Source: Marinobacter panjinensis
Lineage (GTDB): Bacteria; Pseudomonadota; Gammaproteobacteria; Pseudomonadales; Oleiphilaceae
DNA: 64,000 bases
Direction of reading: 5' to 3'
Assembly (NCBI RefSeq): GCF_005298175.1
Contig: NZ_SZYH01000001.1
Span: 2,604,001-2,668,000, forward strand
Below, piece by piece: positions 54,388 through 63,742 of this stretch (position 1 is its first letter; each line of letters begins with the position of its first letter). Position numbers and translations under genes: made by a program. Under the pieces are notes generated by a model. It was not told where the DNA came from. It saw nothing but the letters and a program-made list of their open reading frames with translations, and searched no databases.

Positions 54388-54426
54388 GAAGTTCCTATAA
54401 AGAGTCTGGTCAGGGTCGTTTACGGT

Positions 54427-55431
54427 CTACGCTGCATGTGGGGATACATAGCTGAAACGCTTGCGATAGTGCTCCATGGTACAACCTACCGTGCGTTTGA
54501 ACAGCCTTCGGAACGAACTGGCGTCTTCGTAACCCACGCTCCAGATAATGCGAGCCGTCTGTTCCCGGCTGGATTCCAGCAAATGTTTCGCAGCCTCAAT
54601 GCGCAGATGCTGCAGGTAGCCGAGGGGGGTTTCCCCGGTGGCTTCCTTGAACCGGCGCTTGAAGGTTCGGGTGCCAAGGCCGGCTACAGCAGCCACCTCA
54701 TCGATGGTCAGCGCGTCTGCGTAATGCTGTTCAAGCCATCCTTGGGCCTTGCGGATAGCGTCATCCTGGTGGGCTTTCTGGCTGTAGAACGCCATGTAGG
54801 GTGTCTGCTCCGTGCGGCGGCCATCCAGTACCAGCATCTTGCTGCAGGCCAGGGCAACAGCGGGTGACGCGAAACGCTCCACCAGGTAAATGCACATGTC
54901 CACAAACGCGGTGGCACCGCCGGCACAGATGATCTGGCCGTTATCCACCAGCAGTTGATCCTCTTCCAGACGCAGATGGGGGTAGCGGCTGCGGAAAAGC
55001 GGGGCGGCCCGCCAGTGGGTGGTGGCCACCTGGTCATCCAGCAGCCCCGCTTCCGCCAGCACAAAACTGCCGGTACAGACACTGGCCAGCACCGCGCCCC
55101 GCTCCAAAGCGCCCTGCAGCCAGCCAAACAGGGGTTTTGACGGGGCCAGGGTTTGCTCAAGGCGTTCCACACCAACGGCGGCTTCAACGGCAGACCCGAC
55201 CACGATCAGATCCGCCTGGAAGCGTCCCCGTTCAATGGTCGGTGTGACCAAGGCACCGCTGTAACCACGCACGGGTTCGTCGTCCACCGTTACCACCTGG
55301 CAGTTGAACAACGGCTCGCTGTGGCCGGCGGGGGCGCGGCCACAGTAATTGGCAACGGTAAAGAAATCCATCACACCGTGCACGCCGGAGGCATGGCAGT
55401 TGGGCAAGGCAACGATGGCAATGTTGAACAT
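54427..55431 (-). CDS. GlxA-type AraC-family regulator
   Basis: 334 residues. The N-terminal DJ-1/PfpI-like ligand domain is represented by VLASVCTGSFVLAEAGLLDD, with the nucleophile-elbow cysteine. The C-terminal AraC helix-turn-helix pair contains VAAVAGLGTRTFKRRFKEAT. Members often control carnitine, choline or glycine-betaine-related genes, but no such genes are near. It is divergent from an alpha/beta hydrolase gene. Confidence 0.88.
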   Translation of the reverse strand: MFNIAIVALPNCHASGVHGVMDFFTVANYCGRAPAGHSEPLFNCQVVTVDDEPVRGYSGALVTPTIERGRFQADLIVVGSAVEAAVGVERLEQTLAPSKPLFGWLQGALERGAVLASVCTGSFVLAEAGLLDDQVATTHWRAAPLFRSRYPHLRLEEDQLLVDNGQIICAGGATAFVDMCIYLVERFASPAVALACSKMLVLDGRRTEQTPYMAFYSQKAHQDDAIRKAQGWLEQHYADALTIDEVAAVAGLGTRTFKRRFKEATGETPLGYLQHLRIEAAKHLLESSREQTARIIWSVGYEDASSFRRLFKRTVGCTMEHYRKRFSYVSPHAA

Positions 55432-55456
55432 GGATTGGCCCTTTTCGCACTTTATA

Positions 55457-55470
55457 TGTCAAATATGACA
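55457..55470. promoter_or_regulatory. inverted repeat in divergent promoter region
   Basis: TGTCA-AATA-TGACA, a 14-base perfect dyad between the divergent GlxA-type regulator and the hydrolase gene. It could be an operator for the regulator or another factor. The evidence is the dyad and its position only. Confidence 0.35.
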
Positions 55471-55540
55471 CTCCTGCTGACAAGCTGCAAGCCCTAACCT
55501 GAACCTGTCATTCACCAACGCAGGAAGAAGGACTTTCACC

Positions 55541-56449
55541 ATGACCTCACAACTGAACACCCAATCAGAGATCTTTCAACGCCCGGCGATCCAGAAGGCT
55601 CCGCGCGATTCCGGGTTCTCCGCCACCCGGCTGGCCCTGCAGCTGTATGGCAAGGTTTCACCGCAGAAAGCCGGTCGGCTGGTAAACCGCATGGCCTTCA
55701 GGCCCTCCCGCCTGCCTGTGCCGATCCGCTATGAATACCTGCTGGACAACGCCGATAGCTATACCCAACTCCAGCACGGCGCCCGCACCATACCCGTGTA
55801 CTCCTGGGGCCAGGGCCCGGTGGTTCTTGGCGTTCACGGCTGGGCCGGGGCCGGCATCCAGTTTGGCGCCTGGGTGACTCCGCTGGTGGAAGCCGGCTAT
55901 CGCGTGGTGCTGTTCGATGCCCCGGCCCACGGCCGCGCCCAGGGCGAAAGCACCGACCTGCTCGAAATGGCTGAAGTCACCGCCAGGGTAGCGGCCAGTG
56001 TTGGTCGGGTTCATGGCATTCTGGCGCACTCCATTGGCAGCATCGCAGTGGCCAAAGCCATCGCAGACGGGCTTCAGGCCAACTATCTGGTGATGCTGGC
56101 ACCCCCGGTCAGTCTTACCGCTGTAATGAACAACCTGGGAAGGCAACTGGGGTTGAGCCAGGAAGTTCTGGCGGTTCACCTTCAGCTGATGGAGGAGCGT
56201 TTTGGCAAATCCATCTGGGAGCAGTTGGACCTGAAAAACCTGTCCCGGTCATTCACCCAAAGGGGCCTGATCGTGATCGATGACGAAGACAACTCCATTT
56301 CGCCAGCAGAAAGCGAGCGTATTTCCAATAACTGGAAAAACGCCAACGTGTTACGCACCCGGGGACTTGGCCACCATCGCCTGCTATGGAGCCCAATGGT
56401 TGTTGAAACCGTACTGCGGGATCTGGGCCGACCGGTGGACACCGTCTGA
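55541..56449 (+). CDS. alpha/beta hydrolase
   Basis: 302 residues. GVHGWAGAGIQFGAWVTPLV gives the oxyanion loop. The nucleophile elbow reads AHSIGS (serine) and the histidine is in GLGHHRLLW. The substrate is unknown. A GGAAGAAGGA stretch precedes the ATG. It is followed 64 bases later by another hydrolase gene; the two may be co-transcribed. Confidence 0.85.
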   Translation: MTSQLNTQSEIFQRPAIQKAPRDSGFSATRLALQLYGKVSPQKAGRLVNRMAFRPSRLPVPIRYEYLLDNADSYTQLQHGARTIPVYSWGQGPVVLGVHGWAGAGIQFGAWVTPLVEAGYRVVLFDAPAHGRAQGESTDLLEMAEVTARVAASVGRVHGILAHSIGSIAVAKAIADGLQANYLVMLAPPVSLTAVMNNLGRQLGLSQEVLAVHLQLMEERFGKSIWEQLDLKNLSRSFTQRGLIVIDDEDNSISPAESERISNNWKNANVLRTRGLGHHRLLWSPMVVETVLRDLGRPVDTV

Positions 56450-56513
56450 TTGCACCCCTGCGCCAAGCCGTTTATGGTTTTGAGCCAGACGTTAACGAAC
56501 ACGGAGTCCCGCA

Positions 56514-57386
56514 ATGCAATTGTCCGACCCGAGACAGCAACAAACGCCCCGGGGCCGCTTCGCCTGGCGGGAAGGCGGCAGCCCCGAGGGTCAGCCACTG
56601 GTGATGATCCACGGCTGGCCGGAGAGCTCCTACTGCTGGGAGCACGTGGCCGCACACCTGAAACCGGGGTTTCGTATCATTGCCCCGGATCTGCGGGGGC
56701 TGGGCGACAGTGAACGCACCCCTGGAGTCGAACACTACCGCAAACAGGAAATGGCGCAGGATGTAATCAGCCTGCTCGACAGCCTGGGTATCAGGGACTT
56801 CCAGCTTGTGGGCCATGACTGGGGCGGCATTGTGGCCCAGGAAGTGGCCCTGGCCATCCCCGATCGCGTGCAGCGAATGGTGATCATGAACATTGCCATC
56901 ATCAACAATCTCAAGGGCAATCAGGAAGTCATCGAAAAGGTCCGCTCCGGCAGTGGTGCCGCCTACTGGTACCAGCACTTCATGCAAACGCCGGGGCTGC
57001 CCGAGGCCATGATCCCTGGCGCGGAAGAGACCTGGCTGAAGCATTTCCTGCGCACCTGGAATGGTGAGCCCTTTCCACAGGACGCGTTCGACGAATACCT
57101 GCGCAGCTTCCGGATTCCGGGCACCCCCGGCACCAGCTCCAATTACTACCGAACCTTTCACGATGATGCCAAACGCTGGGCCACCACGGCAGGCCATCGC
57201 TGGCCGATGCCCTCCCTGTATATCTATGGCAACAAGGACAAGGTAATTATTCCGGAATACCTCAATCACATTGAGGAGTGCTTCGAGTCACTACAAGTAG
57301 AGCAGGTAGAGGCCGGGCATTTCCTGCAGGAAGAGCAGCCGGCTGCGGTGGCGGGCTACCTCAACGATTTCCTGGATAACGATTGA
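56514..57386 (+). CDS. epoxide hydrolase-like alpha/beta hydrolase
   Basis: 290 residues. HGWPESSYCWEHVAAHL and the nucleophile elbow GHDWGG use aspartate rather than serine, the hallmark of epoxide hydrolases and haloalkane dehalogenases. The catalytic histidine is in VEAGHFLQEEQP. The HGxP motif favours epoxide hydrolase. The substrate is unknown. Confidence 0.85.
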   Translation: MQLSDPRQQQTPRGRFAWREGGSPEGQPLVMIHGWPESSYCWEHVAAHLKPGFRIIAPDLRGLGDSERTPGVEHYRKQEMAQDVISLLDSLGIRDFQLVGHDWGGIVAQEVALAIPDRVQRMVIMNIAIINNLKGNQEVIEKVRSGSGAAYWYQHFMQTPGLPEAMIPGAEETWLKHFLRTWNGEPFPQDAFDEYLRSFRIPGTPGTSSNYYRTFHDDAKRWATTAGHRWPMPSLYIYGNKDKVIIPEYLNHIEECFESLQVEQVEAGHFLQEEQPAAVAGYLNDFLDND

Positions 57387-57390
57387 ACGG

Positions 57391-58209
57391 CTAACGGGAG
57401 GGGCTGACGAACACCCAGTTGGTACCCACGTTGTCGCACACAACGATGTCGCGGTTGATCACCGTGCACAGGGAGAGGTCCTGCGGCAACTCATCGTGAT
57501 AACGGGCTTTTACCGCCAGGCTTTTCTTGTCCTGTTTGAGCAGCGCGAATGTCTGCTCCATGCGCCGGGCAAAGTCGACCCCGCCTTCTTCCATGGTATG
57601 AAAGGCATTGTGGAACGCGGTAAAACTCATGGTGTTGGCGCCCAGGCCAATGTCCACCATTTTGGGAATGTAGCGGTCATAGGCGTCTGACAGGTAACGC
57701 CGGACCTCCTCCTCGTCATTCCGGTTGTCCTTGAACGAGCTCAGCCCCAGGCGATTATCCGGCTCAAGCACATCCTCCGCCAGCTTGCTGTTGGGTTGGT
57801 TTGCAACAAGCTCGAAACGGCGTTGTGGGCAGGTAATGCGCTTGCCTTCCAGGCGGCACTCAGTCAACCGGCCTGTTGGACCAGGATCGTCTTCCGTTTC
57901 GGCAGGTGCGGGTTCTGGTTTTGCGTGTGGCGGCTGCGACTTCGCCGAGGTACCACTGACCTGCGGCACCTCCAGACCCAGGCGACCGGCAGGGCGACGC
58001 AGCAACAGTGCCTGAACGCCCGGATCGTTGCGTTTGAAATCCGTTGGCGACGGTAAGCCGGCGCCCTGTCCTTCGCTGACGACGGTGCAGTACAGCTCTT
58101 CCAGTTCGGTTTTCGCGCCGTCCATGCAGGCATCATCGGCAGGGGCGGCCAGAGTGGAGCCAACGCAGGCGCCAAGCACGACCAGGGCCAGCCATCTAGT
58201 TGTCATCAC
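57391..58209 (-). CDS. secreted hypothetical protein
   Basis: 272 residues with a signal peptide (ALVVLGACVGSTLAAPADDA). A low-complexity proline/glutamate-rich stretch (about residues 90-110) is followed by a conserved-looking part containing ECRLEGKRITCPQRRFELVA and FHNAFHTMEEGGVDFARRME. Four or more cysteines may form disulfides. I do not recognise the family. It overlaps the 3' end of tetR by 14 bases, so the two may be read together. Confidence 0.7.
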   Translation of the reverse strand: MMTTRWLALVVLGACVGSTLAAPADDACMDGAKTELEELYCTVVSEGQGAGLPSPTDFKRNDPGVQALLLRRPAGRLGLEVPQVSGTSAKSQPPHAKPEPAPAETEDDPGPTGRLTECRLEGKRITCPQRRFELVANQPNSKLAEDVLEPDNRLGLSSFKDNRNDEEEVRRYLSDAYDRYIPKMVDIGLGANTMSFTAFHNAFHTMEEGGVDFARRMEQTFALLKQDKKSLAVKARYHDELPQDLSLCTVINRDIVVCDNVGTNWVFVSPSR

Positions 58210-58807
58210 GCTGCCCCAATGCCAGGCGTGCCATCAGGTCTTCAACCCGGCGGATGGTCTCGGCATCGCCCTTCTTGCCTGTGAGCACCACCTGCGATCC
58301 GATGGTGGCCACATACATCAGCAATGACAGGTCCCGTATGCGCTGGGGATCGCTGCTCAGGCGTTCATAAAGCTCGCAGTTCTGGTTGATCCGTGCTTCG
58401 TCCACCTCGGTCACCAGCTCCGCTGCGTAGTCGTTGCGGCGGGCAAAATCCCGCACCGCCAGCTCCACCTGAAGGCGGCGGATATTGCGGGAGGCGTCGG
58501 TGAGCAGCAGTTCCAGGATCTGCCGCAGTTCCGTTTCCACATCGCCCCCCTTCGGCTTCCAGTACTGGAGCTCGTGGAGCCGCCGATCCCGCCAACGGTC
58601 GAGAAAGCTGACCACCAGATCCTCATGATCCTTGAAGTGCCAATAGAAACTGCCCCGGGTGACACCGAGTTTTTTGGCAAGTGTCAGCACCCGCAAGTGG
58701 CCGAAACCGCCAGCGGCCACTTCCCCGGCGGCGGCGTCCAGCCAGTCGTCACGGGTCAATTGTGCTTTTTCCGACGTCTTGCGTCGGGTTGGTCTGGCGT
58801 CAGTCAT
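58196..58807 (-). CDS. TetR-family regulator, divergent from beta-oxidation operon
   Basis: 203 residues. The N-terminal helix-turn-helix (LTLAKKLGVTRGSFYWHFKD) is followed by a ligand domain. ATG 58807 is chosen; an upstream in-frame ATG at 58957 would lie beyond the operators. The gene faces the fadB-like operon across about 200 bases that contain two dyads, so it is the likely repressor, released by an acyl-CoA or acid, as in other fatty-acid regulators; this is inference. Confidence 0.87.
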   Translation of the reverse strand: MTDARPTRRKTSEKAQLTRDDWLDAAAGEVAAGGFGHLRVLTLAKKLGVTRGSFYWHFKDHEDLVVSFLDRWRDRRLHELQYWKPKGGDVETELRQILELLLTDASRNIRRLQVELAVRDFARRNDYAAELVTEVDEARINQNCELYERLSSDPQRIRDLSLLMYVATIGSQVVLTGKKGDAETIRRVEDLMARLALGQRDDN

Positions 58808-58905
58808 TCGGTGTCCGGATCCTGCTGCTGGCGGTTTGGGAAACCTGCGGGTGCATTCTACATGAACAGGCTCAACAAATTTGAAACCGTTGACCCTGCC
58901 CAAAA

Positions 58906-58944
58906 CATACATTAGTGTATGGAACAACAATACACCAGTGTATG
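58906..58944. promoter_or_regulatory. two TetR operator candidates
   Basis: Dyads ATACAT-TA-GTGTAT (about 58907-58920) and ATACAC-CA-GTGTAT (58930-58943) have the same outer halves and lie about 23 bases apart. They are between the divergent tetR gene and the fadB-like operon. Paired sites of one form suggest one regulator bound twice. Confidence 0.6.
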
Positions 58945-59007
58945 GAGAATTCAACAAAGGTCTTCATACCACCGATTAACCCGATTCCAGTACCAGGGAG
59001 CTGCCCA

Positions 59008-61104
59008 ATGAGTACCGCCCATTACGATTTAAACGGCGCCATTGCCGTTATCCGACTCGACAATCCACCGGTTAACGGTCTGGGCCTGGCTCTGCGCCAG
59101 GGCATTGTGAATGGCATCCGCCAGGCGGAAGCTGATGATGCAGTCAAGGCCGTTGTCCTGATTGGCTCCGACCGCGCTTTCTCCGGTGGTGCCGACATCA
59201 GTGAATTCGGAACCGGAAAAGCCACCGCCGAACCCAACCTGAACACGGTGATCCATTACGTCGAGACCAGCCGCAAACCGGTCATTGCAGCGATCAGCGG
59301 TGCCTGCATGGGCGGCGGGCTGGAACTGGCCCTGGGTTGTAATTACCGTATCGCCAAACCCGATGCCCAGATCGCCCTGCCGGAAGTAAAGCTCGGCCTG
59401 CTGCCCGGCGCCGGTGGCACCCAGCGCCTGCCCCGGGTAATTGGTGCCGAACACGCCCTGAACATGATCGTGTCCGGCAGCGTGGTACCTGCGAAGCAGT
59501 TCAAGGGCAGCGCCCTGTTTGACGAGATTGTCGATGGTGAACTGCGGGACGCCGCCATTGCCTACGCCACCAAGGTGGTCAGCGAAAACCTGCCGCTGAA
59601 GAAAGTGCGTGACCTGAAAGCCAAGCACCCCAATCCCGAAGGCTTCTTTATGTTCACCCGCAATACCGTGGGTGCCATGGCCAAGAACTACCCGGCGCCG
59701 CTGAAGTGCGTGGACGCAGTCGAAGCGGCGGTGACCAAGCCCTTCGAGCAGGGCATGAAGATCGAGCGTGAAGCCTTTGTAAACCTGATGCAGACGCCCG
59801 AATCCCGCGCCCTGCGTCATGCCTTCTTCTCCGAGCGCCTGACCAGCAAAATTGCCGATGTTCCCTCCGACACTCCGGTTCGCGACATCAAATCCGTGGG
59901 CGTGATCGGTGGCGGCACCATGGGCACCGGCATCAGCATCAACTTCCTCAACGCCGGCATTCCGGTGACCCTGGTGGAAATGAAGCAGGAAGGCCTGGAC
60001 CGTGGTGTTGAGGCTATCCGTAAAGTCTACGAAGGCCGCGTAAAGAAAGGCCGCATGAGCGAGGATGATGCCAAGGCCAAGATGGCGCTGCTCACGCCAT
60101 CGCTAACCTATGACGACCTGAGCAACGCGGACCTGGTGATCGAAGCCGTGTTCGAAGAAATGGGCGTGAAGCAGTCCGTGTTCGAGAAGCTGGATGAAGT
60201 GTGCAAGCAAGGCGCCATCCTGGCCTCCAACACCTCCACCCTGGATCTCAACAAGATCGCCAGCTTCACCAAACGCCCGGAAGACGTCATCGGCCTGCAC
60301 TTCTTCAGTCCGGCCAACATCATGAAGCTGCTGGAAGTGGTACGTGGCGAGAAAACCGCCAAGGACGTTCTGGCCACTGCCATGAAACTGGCCAAGACCA
60401 TCAAGAAGACCGCCGTGGTCTCCGGAGTCTGCGACGGCTTTATCGGCAACCGCATGATCAACCAGTACCAGCGCGAAGCCCTGCTGATGCTGGAAGAAGG
60501 CGCCAGCGTGCAGCAGATCGACAAGGCTATCGAGAAATTCGGCTTTGCCATGGGCCCGCTGCGCATGGCCGACCTGGCCGGCGGCGACATCGGCTGGGCC
60601 ATCCGCAAACGCCAGTATGAAGAAAACCCGGACATGGTGAAGATGGTTGTGGCCGACCGCCTCTGTGAAATGGGCCGCTACGGCCAGAAGACCGGCGCCG
60701 GTTTCTATCGCTACGAGCCGGGCAACCGTAACGCCCTGCACGATCCGGAAGTGGACAAGGTGGTGGACGAGGTTCGCGCCGAGCTTGGCATTACCCCGCG
60801 CAAGATCAGCAACCAGGAAATTATCGAACGCTGTGTTTATGCCCTGGTTAACGAAGGCGCGCAGATTCTCGACGAAGGCATCGCCCAGCGCGCTTCCGAT
60901 ATCGACATGGTGTACCTGACCGGTTACGGCTTTCCCGTGTTCCGCGGCGGCCCCATGCATTACGCCGAAGAAGTCGGGCTGCCCAACGTGGTTCGCGCCA
61001 TGCAGGCCTTCACCGAAGACCGCCACACTCAGCCAGGCTTCTGGGAGCCGGCGGCGCTGCTGGCAAAGCGCGCCGAGGAAGGCAAAGGTTTCGATAGCAA
61101 ATAA
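59008..61104 (+). CDS. enoyl-CoA hydratase/3-hydroxyacyl-CoA dehydrogenase (FadB/PimF-like)
   Basis: 698 residues. The hydratase half has [13 protein letters not shown] and [13 protein letters not shown] with the catalytic glutamate of LPEVKLG. The dehydrogenase half begins near residue 295 with [20 protein letters not shown] (NAD site) and has [18 protein letters not shown] with the catalytic histidine. ATG 59008 follows GGGAG. The frame is open upstream but that part holds the operators. It leads an operon with thiolase and two acyl-CoA dehydrogenases, a set that resembles pimeloyl-CoA degradation. Confidence 0.92.
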   Translation: MSTAHYDLNGAIAVIRLDNPPVNGLGLALRQGIVNGIRQAEADDAVKAVVLIGSDRAFSGGADISEFGTGKATAEPNLNTVIHYVETSRKPVIAAISGACMGGGLELALGCNYRIAKPDAQIALPEVKLGLLPGAGGTQRLPRVIGAEHALNMIVSGSVVPAKQFKGSALFDEIVDGELRDAAIAYATKVVSENLPLKKVRDLKAKHPNPEGFFMFTRNTVGAMAKNYPAPLKCVDAVEAAVTKPFEQGMKIEREAFVNLMQTPESRALRHAFFSERLTSKIADVPSDTPVRDIKSVGVIGGGTMGTGISINFLNAGIPVTLVEMKQEGLDRGVEAIRKVYEGRVKKGRMSEDDAKAKMALLTPSLTYDDLSNADLVIEAVFEEMGVKQSVFEKLDEVCKQGAILASNTSTLDLNKIASFTKRPEDVIGLHFFSPANIMKLLEVVRGEKTAKDVLATAMKLAKTIKKTAVVSGVCDGFIGNRMINQYQREALLMLEEGASVQQIDKAIEKFGFAMGPLRMADLAGGDIGWAIRKRQYEENPDMVKMVVADRLCEMGRYGQKTGAGFYRYEPGNRNALHDPEVDKVVDEVRAELGITPRKISNQEIIERCVYALVNEGAQILDEGIAQRASDIDMVYLTGYGFPVFRGGPMHYAEEVGLPNVVRAMQAFTEDRHTQPGFWEPAALLAKRAEEGKGFDSK

Positions 61105-61166
61105 CCGGTAAACCATTTTATTCGGGGCGCCCAGAGCATCGGCGCTTCGAGCTGAGGAGAATTGTT

Positions 61167-62348
61167 ATGTCCAATGATGTTGTCATCGTATCCACCGCCC
61201 GCACGCCACTGGCAAAATCCTGGCGCGGCGGCCTGAACATGACCCACGGTGCCACACTGGCCGGCCATGCCATCCAGCATGCCGTCGAGCGCTCAAAAGT
61301 CGACCCTAACGAAATTGAAGACGTGCTGATGGGCTGCGGCCTGCCAGAAGGTTCCACCGGTAACGACGTTGCCCGCATGGGGGCGATCCGCGCCGGCCTG
61401 CCAGTATCCGTCGCAGGCGCCACCATCAACCGCTTCTGTTCTTCCGGCCTGCAGGCCATCGCCATGGCAGCTCACCACATTGCCGTGGACCGGGTGCCGG
61501 TGATGGTCGCCGGTGGTGTCGAATCCATTTCCACGGTTCAGGCCAACGTCAACCAGAACTATTTCATGGAACCCTGGCTGGCTGAGCACAAGCCGGAGCT
61601 CTACTGGTCCATGCTGGACACCGCCGAAACTGTCGCCAAACGTTACGACATCAAGAAAGAAGACATGGACGAATACGGCGTACGCAGCCAGCAGCTGGCC
61701 GCCAAATCCCGTGACGAAGGCAAATTCGACGACGAAATCGTGCCCATCACCACCACCATGGGCGTTGCCGACAAGGCCACCGGCCAGCTCAGCACCCGGG
61801 AAGTGACCGTCAGCCAGGATGAAGGCATCCGCCCGGACACCAACCTGGAAGGCGTCAGCAAAATCCGCTCTGCCAAAGAAGGTGGCGTGGTCACCGCAGG
61901 CAACGCCAGCCAGTTCTCTGATGGTGCCTCTGCGTGTGTCCTGATGGACAGCAAAATCGCCGAACAGCGAGGCGTCGCGCCCCTGGGGATCTTCCGTGGA
62001 TTTGCGGTAGCCGGCTGTGAACCCGACGAAATGGGCATCGGCCCAGTGTACGCCGTTCCCAAACTGCTCAAGCGTGCCGGTCTGACGGTCGACGATATTG
62101 GCCTGTGGGAACTCAACGAAGCCTTTGCCGTTCAGCTGCTTTACTGCCAGCGCAAACTGGGCATCCCGATGGACCGCCTGAACGTCAACGGCGGCGCCAT
62201 TGCCATCGGCCACCCCTACGGCACCACCGGTTCCCGCCTGGTCGGCCACGCCCTGATCGAAGGCAAGCGCCGGGGCGTTAAGTACATCGTCGTTACTATG
62301 TGCGTCGGTACGGGTATGGGTGCTGCCGGTTTGTTTGAGGTTGCCTAA
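61167..62348 (+). CDS. acetyl-CoA C-acyltransferase (thiolase)
   Basis: 393 residues. The nucleophile cysteine is C91 in [11 protein letters not shown]. The histidine in [18 protein letters not shown] and the second cysteine in [15 protein letters not shown] are present. It cleaves 3-ketoacyl-CoA in the last step of each beta-oxidation round. ATG 61167 follows GAGGAG. Position after the FadB-like gene supports this. Confidence 0.93.
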   Translation: MSNDVVIVSTARTPLAKSWRGGLNMTHGATLAGHAIQHAVERSKVDPNEIEDVLMGCGLPEGSTGNDVARMGAIRAGLPVSVAGATINRFCSSGLQAIAMAAHHIAVDRVPVMVAGGVESISTVQANVNQNYFMEPWLAEHKPELYWSMLDTAETVAKRYDIKKEDMDEYGVRSQQLAAKSRDEGKFDDEIVPITTTMGVADKATGQLSTREVTVSQDEGIRPDTNLEGVSKIRSAKEGGVVTAGNASQFSDGASACVLMDSKIAEQRGVAPLGIFRGFAVAGCEPDEMGIGPVYAVPKLLKRAGLTVDDIGLWELNEAFAVQLLYCQRKLGIPMDRLNVNGGAIAIGHPYGTTGSRLVGHALIEGKRRGVKYIVVTMCVGTGMGAAGLFEVA

Positions 62349-62361
62349 AACCTGAGGGGAA

Positions 62362-62455
62362 GCGGCTGGCCGATAGGGGTGTCCAAAACGCGCTCCTTCG
62401 GCACGTCCATGTGCCGAAGGAGCGTGTTTTGAAAGGGGATACCCATTCGGCGCCG
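62362..62455 (-). repeat. structured intergenic element, copy 6, shortened and imperfect
   Basis: A perfect 14-base stem (62391-62404 with 62411-62424) around GTCCAT corresponds to the second core hairpin plus its flank. The GCCATGGATGGC part of the core is missing. Outer arms at about 62362-62384 and 62437-62455 pair imperfectly, with bulges. It lies inside the beta-oxidation operon between thiolase and acyl-CoA dehydrogenase. Confidence 0.75.
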
Positions 62456-62545
62456 CCCCAGAGCTAATAGGCCGGGCAGTAAAAACCAGCAGGCCACGAA
62501 CAAGCTAAAACCATCAACCTCAGCCAACGGACAAAGAGGTAAAAC

Positions 62546-63733
62546 ATGGACCTGAATTACACCCCAGAACAAGAGGCGTTCCGCGCTGAAGTGCGCCAGT
62601 TTCTTGAAGACAACCTGCCGGACGACATCCGCGAACGGGTACAGAAACGCCTGCGCCCGGACAAAGCAATGACCGAGCGCTGGCAGAAGATTCTGTTTGA
62701 TAAGGGCTGGGGTGCATCCACATGGCCAAAAGAGTTTGGCGGTACCGGATGGGACCCGATTCAGCAGATCATCTTCGAGGAAGAGTGTGCCCTTGCCGGT
62801 GCGCCCCGCCAGCTGGATTTCGGGCTGCGCATGGTCGCACCGGTGATCATGACATTCGGGAACGATGAGCAAAAGCAGCGCTTCCTGCCGGGCATTGTCA
62901 GTGGTGAAGACTGGTGGTGTCAGGGTTACTCCGAGCCGGGCGCCGGTTCCGACCTTGCCTCGCTGCGCACGTCCGCCAAACGCGAAGGCGACCATTACAT
63001 CGTCAATGGCCAGAAAACCTGGACCACCCTCGGCCAACATGCCGACTGGATTTTCTGTCTGGTACGGACCAGCAATGAAGGCAAGCCGCAACAGGGCATT
63101 TCGTTCCTGCTGATTGATATGAACACCCCCGGCATCGAGGTTCGGCCCATCATCATGCTGGACGGTGAGCATGAGATTAACGAGGTCTACTTCGACAACG
63201 TGAAGGTGCCGGCCGAGAATCTGATTGGTGAGGAGAACCAGGGCTGGACCTACGCCAAGTTCCTGCTGGGTCACGAGCGTACCGGGCTGGCCAACGTGGG
63301 ACAGTGGAAAGCCATGATGAAGCGGCTCAAGGAAGTGGCGCGCCAGGAACAGGATGGCCAGCGGCCGTTGATCGAGAACACCCGCTTCCGCGACCGGCTG
63401 GCGCAGCTGGATGCCGAGCTGCGCGCTCTTGAGCTGACCGTGTTGCGGGTGTTGACCGACAAGCGTGGCCCCGGCCCCCAAGCATCGATTCTTAAAATTC
63501 GTGGCACCGAAATCGGCCAGCAACTGTTTGAAATGCTGATGGAGGCGGGCGGCCAGGATGCCAGTGCCCATATTTCGGAGGCGCTGGAGCTGGACTACAA
63601 CGGTCCACGGGCGGGCTCAATGGAGGCCACGCCCTCTGCCGGCGATTACTTCAACATGCGCAAGCTGTCGATCTTTGGTGGGTCCAACGAGATCCAGCGC
63701 AATATCATTTCCCAACTCGTGCTAGGTCTTTAA
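62546..63733 (+). CDS. acyl-CoA dehydrogenase, PimC-like large subunit
   Basis: 395 residues. It starts MDLNYTPEQEAFRAEVRQFL, with QGYSEPGAGSDLASLRTSAK as the FAD/substrate region. The pattern of the start, WPKEFGGTGWDP, and the pairing with a second dehydrogenase gene ten bases later resemble pimeloyl-CoA dehydrogenase PimC of Rhodopseudomonas. It would oxidise a dicarboxylyl- or other acyl-CoA. ATG 62546 follows GAGG. Confidence 0.82.
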   Translation: MDLNYTPEQEAFRAEVRQFLEDNLPDDIRERVQKRLRPDKAMTERWQKILFDKGWGASTWPKEFGGTGWDPIQQIIFEEECALAGAPRQLDFGLRMVAPVIMTFGNDEQKQRFLPGIVSGEDWWCQGYSEPGAGSDLASLRTSAKREGDHYIVNGQKTWTTLGQHADWIFCLVRTSNEGKPQQGISFLLIDMNTPGIEVRPIIMLDGEHEINEVYFDNVKVPAENLIGEENQGWTYAKFLLGHERTGLANVGQWKAMMKRLKEVARQEQDGQRPLIENTRFRDRLAQLDAELRALELTVLRVLTDKRGPGPQASILKIRGTEIGQQLFEMLMEAGGQDASAHISEALELDYNGPRAGSMEATPSAGDYFNMRKLSIFGGSNEIQRNIISQLVLGL

Positions 63734-63742
63734 GGAGGCGCT

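Noticed and set aside
53413..54867. Long plus-strand frame antisense to rluF and the GlxA regulator
   Set aside because: It overlaps two well-supported genes on the other strand and looks like a GC-rich shadow.
1725..62455. CRISPR array or integrated plasmid repeats
   Set aside because: The repeats are dispersed, palindromic and intergenic, without regular spacers or cas genes.
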